Made by a program: the position numbers and the translations under genes. A DNA stretch of 64,000 bases from Paracoccaceae bacterium (GTDB lineage: Bacteria > Pseudomonadota > Alphaproteobacteria > Rhodobacterales > Rhodobacteraceae): assembly GCA_019429405.1 (NCBI GenBank), contig JAHYIZ010000002.1, forward strand, positions 1-64,000. The letters are read 5' to 3'. This document shows, in pieces, positions 16,961 to 25,292 of the stretch. The notes beneath the pieces were generated by a model. The model searched no databases and had not been told where the DNA came from. It worked only from the letters and a program-made list of their open reading frames with translations. Numbering within the stretch: position 1 is the first letter of the stretch; each line of letters starts with the position of its first letter.

Positions 16961-19900
16961 TCAGGCTTCCAATTCGATCAACAGATCCTTGGCGTCGATT
17001 TGCTGGCCGGGCGCCACATGCACGGCCTTCACCACGCCCGCGCGCTCGGCATGGATAACGGTTTCCATCTTCATCGCCTCGATGGTCAAGAGCATGTCGC
17101 CCGCGTTCACCTTCTGCCCGACGTGCACCGCAACCGAGGCCACCACCCCCGGCATCGGCGCGCCGATCTGCGCCGCGTCGCCCTCGGCCGCCTTGGGCCG
17201 CGCGGCGGTGGCGGCTTTTACCGCGCGGTTCGCCACCCGGATCACGCGGGGCTGGCCGTTGAGTTCGAAAAACACCTTGGCCTCGCCTTCGTCATTGGTC
17301 TCGCCCAGTGCTTGCAGGCGGATTTCCAGCGTCTTGCCGGGGTCGATTTCGGCGGCAAATTCTTCGCCGGGCTGCATGCCGTAGAAAAAGGTCGGGGTTG
17401 GCAGCGCGCGCACGGGCCCGTAAAGCCGGTGGCGGCCCATGTAATCCAGAAACACCCGTGGATACATGAGGTAGCCCGCGAGGTCTTCGTCATCCACCGC
17501 AAAGCCGTTCAGCTCTTGCGAAACCTTGGCCCGCACCGCTTCCAGATCAACTGGCGCCAGCGCCTCGCCGGGGCGCGTGGTGGCGGGGGGTTCGCCCTTC
17601 AGCACCTTGGCGGTAATGCCCTTCGGCCAGCCGCCGGGCGGTTGCCCGAGGTTGCCGCGCAGCATGTCCACCACCGAGTCGGGGAACGCCACCTCAACGC
17701 CGGGGTCTTCGACCTGCGCGCGGCTGAGGCCCTGCGCCACCATCATCAGCGCCATGTCGCCCACCACCTTCGAGCTTGGCGTAACCTTGACGATGTCGCC
17801 GAACATCGCGTTGGCATCGGCGTAAGCTTGCGCCACCTCGTGCCAGCGGTCTTCCAGCCCCAGACTGCGCGCCTGCGCCTTGAGGTTGGTAAACTGGCCC
17901 CCCGGCATTTCGTGCAGATAGACCTCTGAGGCGGGCGCCGGAATGCCGCTTTCAAACGCCGCATATTGGCCCCGCACCGCCTCCCAATAGTTGGAAAGCG
18001 CGCGAATCGCGGCAATGTTCAGCCCTGTGTCGCGGTCGGTGTGGCGCAGCGCCTCGACGATCGAGCCAAGGCAGGGCTGCGAGGTGCCGCCCGAAAACGC
18101 ATCCATCGCCGCGTCGACCGCATCCGCCCCGGCATCTGCTGCGGCAAGCACCGTGGCCGCCGAAATGCCCGAGGTGTCATGCGTGTGAAAGTGGATCGGC
18201 AAGCCGACGTCTTCCTTCAGTGCCTTCACCAGCACCCGTGCGGCGGCGGGCTTCAGCAGCCCCGCCATATCCTTCAGCCCCAGCACATGCGCACCCGCCG
18301 CGCGCAATTCGTGGCCCATGCGGACGTAATAGCCGAGGTCATATTTGGCGCGGTCGGGGTTGAGAATGTCGCCCGTGTAGCAAATCGTGCCTTCGCAAAG
18401 CTTTTCCGCCTCAAGTACGGCATCCATCGCCACGCGCATGTTCTCGACCCAGTTCAGGCTGTCGAACACCCGGAACACGTCGATCCCGGTCTTGGCTGCT
18501 TGGCCGACGAAAAAGCGCACCACGTTGTCGGGGTAATTGGTGTAGCCCACGCCATTCGAGGCGCGCAGCAGCATTTGCGTCATCACATTGGGCAGCGCTG
18601 CGCGGATGTCGCGCAGGCGTTGCCACGGGCATTCCTGCAAGAAGCGATAGGCGACATCAAAGGTGGCGCCGCCCCAGCATTCGACCGAGAAGAGGCCGGG
18701 CAGGTTCGCGGCATAGGCAGGGGCCGCGCGCACCATGTCGATTGACCGCATGCGCGTGGCCAGCAGGCTCTGGTGGCCGTCGCGCATGGTGGTGTCGGTG
18801 ATCAGCACCCGCGTTTGCGCCGCTATCCAGTCCGCCACCGCCTGCGGGCCTTTTTCATCCAGCAATTGCCGCGTGCCGGGGGCAGGGGTGGCCTTGGCCT
18901 CGGGCGGGCGCGGTGCGCGGGCCTGTGCGTGCGGCATCGGCCGCCCGGCGGTTTCGGGGTGCCCGTTCACCGAAATATCGGCGATGTAGGTGAGAATTTT
19001 CGTGGCCCGGTCAAGCCGCTTCTTGAAATCGAACAGGCCGGGCGTGGTGTCGATGAACTTGGTGGTGTAGGTGTTGTCGAGGAATGTCGGGTGCTTCAAG
19101 AGGTTGATGACAAACTCGATATTGGTCGAAACACCGCGCACCCGAAACTCGCGCAAGGCGCGGTCCATGCGCGCAATTGCCTGCTCGGGCGTTTGTGCCC
19201 AGGCGGTAATCTTGACCAGCAGGCTGTCGTAATAACGCGTGATCACGCCGCCCGCATAGGCGGTGCCGCCGTCAAGCCGAATGCCCATGCCGGTGGCGCT
19301 GCGGTAGGCGGTGATGCGGCCATAATCGGGGATGAAGTTGTTTTGCGGGTCTTCGGTGGTGACGCGGCATTGCAGCGCGTGGCCTGACAGGCGCACCCCC
19401 GATTGCGCGGGCACGCCGGTTGCCTCGGCCAGGGTGGCGCCTTCGGCAATGCGGATTTGCGCCTGCACGATGTCGATGCCAGTGACCTGTTCGGTGACGG
19501 TATGTTCCACCTGTACGCGCGGGTTCACCTCGATGAAGTAAAAGCGCCCATCGTCCATATCCATCAGAAACTCGACGGTGCCGGCGTTGCGGTAGCCGAC
19601 CGCGCGGCCGATCTTGAGCGCGAGGCCGCAAACCTCGTCGCGCTGCGCATCGCTGAGGTAGGGGGCGGGCGCGCGCTCAACCACCTTCTGGTTGCGCCGC
19701 TGCACGGTGCAATCGCGTTCATATAGGTGGTAAAGCCCGCCCTGCGCATCGCCCAGAAGCTGCACCTCGACATGGCGCGCGCGCAGGATCATCCGCTCCA
19801 GATAGCCTTCGCCGTTGCCGAAGGCGGCCTCGGCTTCGCGCCGCCCCTCGCGGATTTTCTCTTCCAGCTCGAAGGGTGAATGGATCGCGCGCATGCCGCG

Positions 19901-20398
19901 CCCGCCGCCGCCCCAGCTGGCCTTGAGCATCAGCGGGTAGCCAAGTGTTTCGGCGGCATCGCGTGCCGCTGCCATATCGTCGGTTAATACTTCGGAGGCG
20001 GGCACCACCGGCACTCCCGCCGCAATCGCCACCCGCCGGGCGCTCGCCTTGTCGCCAAGTGCGCGCATGGTGGCGGCGGTGGGGCCGATGAAGGCAATGC
20101 CAGCTGCATCGCAAGCATCTACAAAATCAGGGTTTTCCGACAAGAGGCCATAGCCGGGGTGAATCGCGTCAGCGCCGCAGGCGCGCGCCACGCGGATAAT
20201 TTCGGGAATGCTCAGATAGGCCGCCACCGGGCCCAGCCCTTCGCCGATCCGGTAGGCCTCATCGGCCTTGAAGCGGTGCAAGCTCAGCTTGTCTTCCTCG
20301 GCATAGACCGCGACCGTTTTCTTGCCCAGTTCGGTTGCCGCGCGCATCACGCGAATGGCGATTTCGCCACGATTGGCGATCAGGATCTTGCGAAACAT
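16961..20398 (-). CDS. pyc: pyruvate carboxylase
   Basis: 1145 aa, the full-length single-chain alpha4 enzyme. Biotin carboxylase domain at residues 1-450 (MFRKILIANRGEIAIRVMRA, ATP-grasp KASWGGGGRGMRA, FIEVNPRVQVEHTVTE); carboxyltransferase domain from about 530 (LITDTTMRDGHQSLLATRM, GLKDMAGLLKP); biotin carrier at the C-terminus with biotinyl-Lys1110 in IEAMKMETVIHAE. Makes oxaloacetate from pyruvate and bicarbonate, the anaplerotic entry to the TCA cycle. Stands alone, convergent with DUF6456 and divergent from trkH. Confidence 0.97.
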   Translation of the reverse strand: MFRKILIANRGEIAIRVMRAATELGKKTVAVYAEEDKLSLHRFKADEAYRIGEGLGPVAAYLSIPEIIRVARACGADAIHPGYGLLSENPDFVDACDAAGIAFIGPTAATMRALGDKASARRVAIAAGVPVVPASEVLTDDMAAARDAAETLGYPLMLKASWGGGGRGMRAIHSPFELEEKIREGRREAEAAFGNGEGYLERMILRARHVEVQLLGDAQGGLYHLYERDCTVQRRNQKVVERAPAPYLSDAQRDEVCGLALKIGRAVGYRNAGTVEFLMDMDDGRFYFIEVNPRVQVEHTVTEQVTGIDIVQAQIRIAEGATLAEATGVPAQSGVRLSGHALQCRVTTEDPQNNFIPDYGRITAYRSATGMGIRLDGGTAYAGGVITRYYDSLLVKITAWAQTPEQAIARMDRALREFRVRGVSTNIEFVINLLKHPTFLDNTYTTKFIDTTPGLFDFKKRLDRATKILTYIADISVNGHPETAGRPMPHAQARAPRPPEAKATPAPGTRQLLDEKGPQAVADWIAAQTRVLITDTTMRDGHQSLLATRMRSIDMVRAAPAYAANLPGLFSVECWGGATFDVAYRFLQECPWQRLRDIRAALPNVMTQMLLRASNGVGYTNYPDNVVRFFVGQAAKTGIDVFRVFDSLNWVENMRVAMDAVLEAEKLCEGTICYTGDILNPDRAKYDLGYYVRMGHELRAAGAHVLGLKDMAGLLKPAAARVLVKALKEDVGLPIHFHTHDTSGISAATVLAAADAGADAVDAAMDAFSGGTSQPCLGSIVEALRHTDRDTGLNIAAIRALSNYWEAVRGQYAAFESGIPAPASEVYLHEMPGGQFTNLKAQARSLGLEDRWHEVAQAYADANAMFGDIVKVTPSSKVVGDMALMMVAQGLSRAQVEDPGVEVAFPDSVVDMLRGNLGQPPGGWPKGITAKVLKGEPPATTRPGEALAPVDLEAVRAKVSQELNGFAVDDEDLAGYLMYPRVFLDYMGRHRLYGPVRALPTPTFFYGMQPGEEFAAEIDPGKTLEIRLQALGETNDEGEAKVFFELNGQPRVIRVANRAVKAATAARPKAAEGDAAQIGAPMPGVVASVAVHVGQKVNAGDMLLTIEAMKMETVIHAERAGVVKAVHVAPGQQIDAKDLLIELEA

Positions 20399-20556
20399 CG
20401 GGGGGCCTCCGGCAGGCAGGGGGGGCAGGACGCCGAAAGGTTAGCGATGCTGCGCTGCGGCGCAAGCGCTATTCGCAAACCTGTCATAACTTCTTACCAA
20501 TTCGGCAGATTGCGCGGCGCTTGACAGCGCCCACGGGCGGCGCCAAGCAAGGACGC

Positions 20557-22005
20557 ATGATCGATTTTCGCCCCGTCTCGCATATCCTCGGCCTGCTCGT
20601 AACGGTGCTGGGGCTCTTGATGTTGGTGCCGATGGCGCTTGACTGGCAGCGGGGCGATGGTAACTGGGCGGCGTTTCTAGAGGCCGCGATCATCACCACC
20701 GGCGCGGGCGGCCTGATTGCGCTCAGCACACGCAGCAACATCGCGGGCGGGCTGCAATTGCGCGAGAGCTTTCTGCTGACCTCGGGCGCGTGGCTGGTGC
20801 TGCCGGCCTTCGGCACGCTACCGTTCCTGATCGGTGCGCCGGACGTTTCCTTTGTCGATGCCTATTTTGAGGCGATGTCGGGCATGACCACCACCGGCAC
20901 CACCGCGTTTCCCGCGCTCGACGGGCTGCCTTGGGGCACCAACCTGTGGCGCGCGATGCTGCAATGGCTGGGCGGGCTGGGCATCGTGATCGTGGCGCTG
21001 ATCTTTCTGCCGGTGATGAAGGTCGGCGGCATGCAGTATTTCCGCTCGGAAGGGTTTGACACGCTGGGCAAGATCCTGCCGCGCGCGATCGACATATCCA
21101 ACGCCATGCTGCGCATCTATGTCGGGCTGACGGTGCTGTGCGCCATCGTCTACGCCGCGGCGGGGATGACTGCCTTTGACGCCATCCTGCATTCGCTGAC
21201 CACCATGAGCACTGGCGGCTTTTCCAACTACGATGCAAGCTTTGGCGTCTACAAAGGTGCGCCCGAAGTGGTGGCATCGGTGTTCATGGTCCTTGCGTCG
21301 CTGCCTTTCGTCCGCTTCGTGCAACTGACGCAGGGGCAGGTTTCGCCGATCTGGCAAGATGTGCAGGTGCGTGCCTATCTGCGCTGGATTCTCTACGCCA
21401 TCGCGGTGATCGTGATCTATCGCATGGCGCGCCACGAGGCGGCGTTCTGGCCCACGCTGCGAGAGGTTACATTCAACGTGGTAACGATCTTTTCGGGCAC
21501 CGGGTACCTGTCCGAAGACGTGACGCAATGGGGGCATCTGGCCTTTGTGTTGCTTCTTGTGATCGGGCTGATCGGTGGCTGCACCTCGTCCACCGCCTGC
21601 TCGGTCAAGGTGTTTCGCTACCTGATTCTGTTCGAGGCGGTGAAGACCCAGATCCGGCGCCTGCACAGCCCGCACCGGATTCTGGCGGTGCATTACAGCG
21701 GGCGCCCGGTCGAGCATGATGTGGTCAACTCGGTGATCGCCTTCTTCTCGTTGTTCATTCTCAGCTATGGTCTGCTGATCGTCGGGTTGTCGCTGACCGG
21801 TCTTGCCGCCGAAACCGCCATGACCGCGGCCTGGACCGCAATTGCCAATGTCGGGCCGGCCTGGGGGGCCGAGGTTTCAGCCTCGGGCGCGATCGACCAG
21901 TTTCCTACCGCCTCCAAGGTGCTGATGATCTTTGGCATGTATGTGGGGCGGCTAGAGCTGATTTCGGTCTATGTGCTGCTGTTGCCGCGCTTCTGGCGGG
22001 GCTGA
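20557..22005 (+). CDS. trkH: Trk/Ktr-type potassium uptake protein TrkH
   Basis: 482 aa polytopic membrane protein with the repeated selectivity-loop segments of TrkH: SGMTTTGTTAFPALDGLP, SLTTMSTGGFSNYDASFG, FSGTGYLSEDVTQWG and NVGPAWGAEVSASG, the Gly in each being the filter residue. ATG 20557 is preceded by AAGGA; 74 extra in-frame residues upstream are not protein-like. The cytoplasmic partner TrkA is not adjacent. Divergent from pyc; convergent with the pseudoprotease gene, with a hairpin between. Confidence 0.92.
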   Translation: MIDFRPVSHILGLLVTVLGLLMLVPMALDWQRGDGNWAAFLEAAIITTGAGGLIALSTRSNIAGGLQLRESFLLTSGAWLVLPAFGTLPFLIGAPDVSFVDAYFEAMSGMTTTGTTAFPALDGLPWGTNLWRAMLQWLGGLGIVIVALIFLPVMKVGGMQYFRSEGFDTLGKILPRAIDISNAMLRIYVGLTVLCAIVYAAAGMTAFDAILHSLTTMSTGGFSNYDASFGVYKGAPEVVASVFMVLASLPFVRFVQLTQGQVSPIWQDVQVRAYLRWILYAIAVIVIYRMARHEAAFWPTLREVTFNVVTIFSGTGYLSEDVTQWGHLAFVLLLVIGLIGGCTSSTACSVKVFRYLILFEAVKTQIRRLHSPHRILAVHYSGRPVEHDVVNSVIAFFSLFILSYGLLIVGLSLTGLAAETAMTAAWTAIANVGPAWGAEVSASGAIDQFPTASKVLMIFGMYVGRLELISVYVLLLPRFWRG

Positions 22006-22024
22006 GGGGGCGCGTGGCCCCCTC
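22004..22024. terminator. hairpin between trkH and the pseudoprotease gene
   Basis: GAGGGGG / CCCCCTC stem with a 7-nt loop in the gap between two convergent stop codons. No T run on either side. Confidence 0.45.
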
Positions 22025-22028
22025 GGGT

Positions 22029-23729
22029 TCAATTCCAGCACGAAACCTGCACCGCAAGCCCGCGCGCCATGCGCGCAAGGTCTTCGGGCGCCATCGCGCC
22101 GCCGCCGCTTGCCGCCGCCGGGGCAAAGCCGCGCGCGCTCAGAACCGGGGCCAGCGCGGTGGCCTGGCGCGCCAACGCGATATCCTCGGGCAAAATCCGC
22201 GTGCTGTCGGTGCTGGCAGGCAGCAGCATGCCGAGCACCGCGCCTGACGCATCGAGCACCGGGCCGCCCGCATCGCCCGGCAGCGCGGTCAGGCGCAGGC
22301 GCGCAAGATCGGCCTCGCCCGCCAGCCCGTTAAGTGCCGCGAGCCGCCCGAAGGTCAGCACCGGCGCCGAAATGGCGTCGGCGTAGGGGTAGCCTGCCAC
22401 CGCAATTTCTGATTCGACCCGCGCACCACCCGTGTGGAACGCCCCCGGCGTTTGTGGCGCCAGTGCCACCCTTGGGGTCAGAACCGCAATGCCAAGCCCC
22501 GCATCGGCAAACGCGAGATCAAACGTGGCGCCATCGACCGTGACGCGGCCGCATGATGCCGCCTCGGCGGTGGTCAGCACCGCGCCTGCATTGGTGATGT
22601 AGAAGCCTGAGCGCGAATGCGTGGGTTTGCGCACGTCGATGCCGGTCATCAGGTCGGCTGCGGCCACCGCCAGCGGCTCGCCCAGCGAGGCATCCATCGC
22701 ACGGCTGCCCAGCGGCGTGAAGCTTTCCTGCATCGCCGCCAGCACGCGGCCCATGCGGGCGGCATCGGAAGCAGGCCAGACCAGCGTGAAGCCCTTGATC
22801 AGGCCGCCGCGCAAGCTCACTTCGGTGTGCGAATGGATTTCGGCATTCTGACCGGTCAGAACGAAGCGGCTGGCCGAACGTTCGCGCGCGCCTTCAAGCG
22901 GCACGATCTCGAAGTTCTGCATGATGTCATAAAGCGCAAACAGCGACGCTTGGTCGCCCTGCTGCGAAATCAGCAGAATGCGAATGCCCGAGCCGTCGCG
23001 GGCGCTGTAAACGGCGTAGGGTGGCTCATAACGCTCGAACTTCACGAGGCCCGTGGGCATAACCACCGAAATCGCGGCCTCGTCGTCGCTGACCACGGCC
23101 AGCCCAAGCGACGCGCGTTCTTCGTTGCTGCGCGCCAACAGGTCTGCGCGTTGGGCGCTGGTCAGCACCCCGGTCTGTTCGGCGCCGATCACCGCCTGCC
23201 ACGCAGACATGCTGGCGCGGGTGCCCGGACCAAAGGCGCCGTCGATGCCCGAGGTGTAAAGCCCCTGCCATTGCAGCGCTTCTTGCAGCGCCATCCGCTC
23301 GCCCGCGCTCAGCTGCGCTTCGGCGGCGCGTGCTTCGGCAAGGCTTTCGCCTGCCTGTGCCGGGTCGGTGGGGGGCGGTAGTACCGGGGTCAGCGTCCCC
23401 GCTGCCGAAGCGGGCCAGAAGCGGGCGCGAAAGCGCGCCTCGTCGGCCACGAAGGCATCGGCCGGGATCATGCCCTCGGCGCGCAGCAGCTCAACCTTGG
23501 CGACCGCCTCGGTGCGCTCATAAGGCCCAAGCGCCACCGCGTACCAGCCCGAGCCAAGCACGAAACCCCCGACATCGGGGAAGGTCGCGGCCCAGGCGGC
23601 GGCCCGCGCCTCGGCCTCGGCTTGTGTCGGCTTGGCCTCGATCTGAACCCAACTTGACTCGGCCCATGCTGCCCCGAACACACCCGAAATGAACAACGCT
23701 ACCAGCAGCGCCAAACGCCTTGCAAACAT
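22029..23729 (-). CDS. SPOR / peptidoglycan-binding protein with inactive trypsin-like domain
   Basis: 566 aa. Signal peptide (ARRLALLVALFISGVFGAAWA), a SPOR-like domain (SSWVQIEAKPTQAEAEA to LLRAEGMIPADAF), a peptidoglycan-binding repeat (LQEALQWQGLYTSGIDGAFG), then a trypsin-like beta-barrel. Where active members have His in TAAH this protein has TTAEAASC, and where GDSGGP is expected it has PGDAGGPVLDASG, so His and Ser are both missing. It is therefore likely a non-catalytic envelope protein binding murein. Start 23729 is chosen for the signal peptide; 23771 is an in-frame alternative giving a longer basic N-region. Confidence 0.75.
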   Translation of the reverse strand: MFARRLALLVALFISGVFGAAWAESSWVQIEAKPTQAEAEARAAAWAATFPDVGGFVLGSGWYAVALGPYERTEAVAKVELLRAEGMIPADAFVADEARFRARFWPASAAGTLTPVLPPPTDPAQAGESLAEARAAEAQLSAGERMALQEALQWQGLYTSGIDGAFGPGTRASMSAWQAVIGAEQTGVLTSAQRADLLARSNEERASLGLAVVSDDEAAISVVMPTGLVKFERYEPPYAVYSARDGSGIRILLISQQGDQASLFALYDIMQNFEIVPLEGARERSASRFVLTGQNAEIHSHTEVSLRGGLIKGFTLVWPASDAARMGRVLAAMQESFTPLGSRAMDASLGEPLAVAAADLMTGIDVRKPTHSRSGFYITNAGAVLTTAEAASCGRVTVDGATFDLAFADAGLGIAVLTPRVALAPQTPGAFHTGGARVESEIAVAGYPYADAISAPVLTFGRLAALNGLAGEADLARLRLTALPGDAGGPVLDASGAVLGMLLPASTDSTRILPEDIALARQATALAPVLSARGFAPAAASGGGAMAPEDLARMARGLAVQVSCWN

Positions 23730-23897
23730 CCGTGTCAAACCCCTGATCCCTTTGCGCCAGCTTTTGCGCATCCTGCCAAATTAGACAGGAACTGCGGCGG
23801 CGTCACCCCAAAATCAAGCGATGCGTGACGGTGCCGATTGACCCTGTTGGCGCGCGTGCATAAGGAAGGGGCGCTTTTGCCCCCGCGAGGTTCCCCG

Positions 23898-24818
23898 ATG
23901 ACCCGATCCACACCACGTTCGTTTCAGGAAATCATCCTGCGGCTGATGAGCTACTGGGCCGACAAGGGCTGCGCCGTGTTGCAACCCTATGACATGGAAG
24001 TGGGCGCCGGCACCTTTCACCCCGCCACCACGCTGCGCGCGCTGGGCTCGCGCCCATGGGCCGCCGCCTATGTGCAGCCATCGCGCCGCCCCACCGACGG
24101 GCGCTACGGCGAAAACCCCAACCGCTTGCAGCACTACTACCAGTATCAGGTGCTGATCAAACCCTCGCCGCCCGACCTGCAAGCGCTCTACCTCGGCAGC
24201 CTCGCAGCCATCGGCATCGACCTTGGCCTGCACGACATCCGCTTTGTCGAGGATGATTGGGAAAGCCCGACGCTCGGCGCCTGGGGCTTGGGCTGGGAGG
24301 TCTGGTGCGACGGTATGGAGGTGAGCCAGTTCACCTATTTCCAGCAGGTCGGCGGGCATGATTGCCGCCCGGTGGCGGGCGAGCTGACCTATGGCCTCGA
24401 ACGGCTGGCGATGTATGTGCTCGGCATCGACCATGTGATGGACATGCCCTTCAACGACCCGGCCGCGCCGATCCCGCTGAAATATGGCGATATCTTCCGC
24501 CAGACCGAGCAGGAATACAGCCGCTGGAACTTCGATCAGGCAGATACCGCGATGCTCTTGCAGCATTTCGAGGATGCCGAGGCGGAATGCGCGCGCATTC
24601 TTGCCGCTGATCCGACCGACAGCGCGGGCCGTCGCATCGTCATGGCACACCCCGCCTATGACCAGTGCATCAAGGCCTCGCACCTCTTCAACCTGCTGGA
24701 TGCGCGCGGCGTGATCTCGGTGACCGAACGGCAGGCCTACATCGGCCGCGTGCGGGCCTTGGCCAAGGCCTGCGCCGATGCCTTCGTGGCCACCGAAGCG
24801 GGCGGGGCGGCAGCGTGA
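23898..24818 (+). CDS. glyQ: glycine--tRNA ligase alpha subunit
   Basis: 306 aa, the catalytic subunit of the bacterial alpha2beta2 glycyl-tRNA synthetase. Class II motifs: [38 protein letters not shown] and [19 protein letters not shown], then [21 protein letters not shown] 23898 was chosen since the family begins [12 protein letters not shown]-like; the 20 upstream in-frame residues are unlike it. The stop overlaps the next gene's GTG start (GTGA), so glyQ, the DUF6446-type gene and glyS form one operon. Confidence 0.96.
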   Translation: MTRSTPRSFQEIILRLMSYWADKGCAVLQPYDMEVGAGTFHPATTLRALGSRPWAAAYVQPSRRPTDGRYGENPNRLQHYYQYQVLIKPSPPDLQALYLGSLAAIGIDLGLHDIRFVEDDWESPTLGAWGLGWEVWCDGMEVSQFTYFQQVGGHDCRPVAGELTYGLERLAMYVLGIDHVMDMPFNDPAAPIPLKYGDIFRQTEQEYSRWNFDQADTAMLLQHFEDAEAECARILAADPTDSAGRRIVMAHPAYDQCIKASHLFNLLDARGVISVTERQAYIGRVRALAKACADAFVATEAGGAAA

Positions 24819-25291
24819 ATGGCAAGGCGGTAGGGCTCATCTTGGTAGCATCGGCACTCATCACCGGCGCGGCGGTGTATTATTTGCAGGTCTACGGGTT
24901 TTACGACCCGATCCCGGCATCGGCCCCCGCTGCCGAAATCCGGCTGACTTCGGTTGTCACTGGCCAGCCTGAACCAATTCTTGCGGCAGGCTTTCAGGGC
25001 ATCGACGCCGACAGCAGCCCCTTGCGATTTCGCGCCTGTTTCACCACGCCGATCAGCCTTGCCACGGCGACCGAAAGCTTTGAGGTTTACGAGGCGGCGA
25101 CGCCCTTGAACGCCCCCGGCTGGTTTGAGTGTTTCAACGCCGCGCGCATCGGCGGCGATTTGCAGGCCGGGCGGGCCGTGGCGTTCCTCTCGCAGGCCGA
25201 CATCACCCCCGGCATCGACCGTGTGGTGGCGCTATACCCTGACGGGCGCGCCTTTGCCTGGCATCAGTTGAACGAGACTGCGGAGAAGTGA
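24815..25291 (+). CDS. DUF6446-type membrane-anchored protein between glyQ and glyS
   Basis: 158 aa starting at GTG 24815, overlapping the glyQ stop by 4 nt. One N-terminal transmembrane anchor ([18 protein letters not shown]) followed by a periplasmic domain with paired Cys ([12 protein letters not shown] and [13 protein letters not shown]). It ends 1 nt before the glyS start codon. I associate it with the Rhodobacteraceae family DUF6446, always found here in the operon; function unknown. The tight coupling to both synthetase genes may be only positional. Confidence 0.7.
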   Translation: MNGKAVGLILVASALITGAAVYYLQVYGFYDPIPASAPAAEIRLTSVVTGQPEPILAAGFQGIDADSSPLRFRACFTTPISLATATESFEVYEAATPLNAPGWFECFNAARIGGDLQAGRAVAFLSQADITPGIDRVVALYPDGRAFAWHQLNETAEK

Positions 25292-25292
25292 C

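Noticed and set aside
22029-23729. Active serine protease
   Set aside because: His and Ser of the triad are replaced; an active DegP-type call would be wrong.
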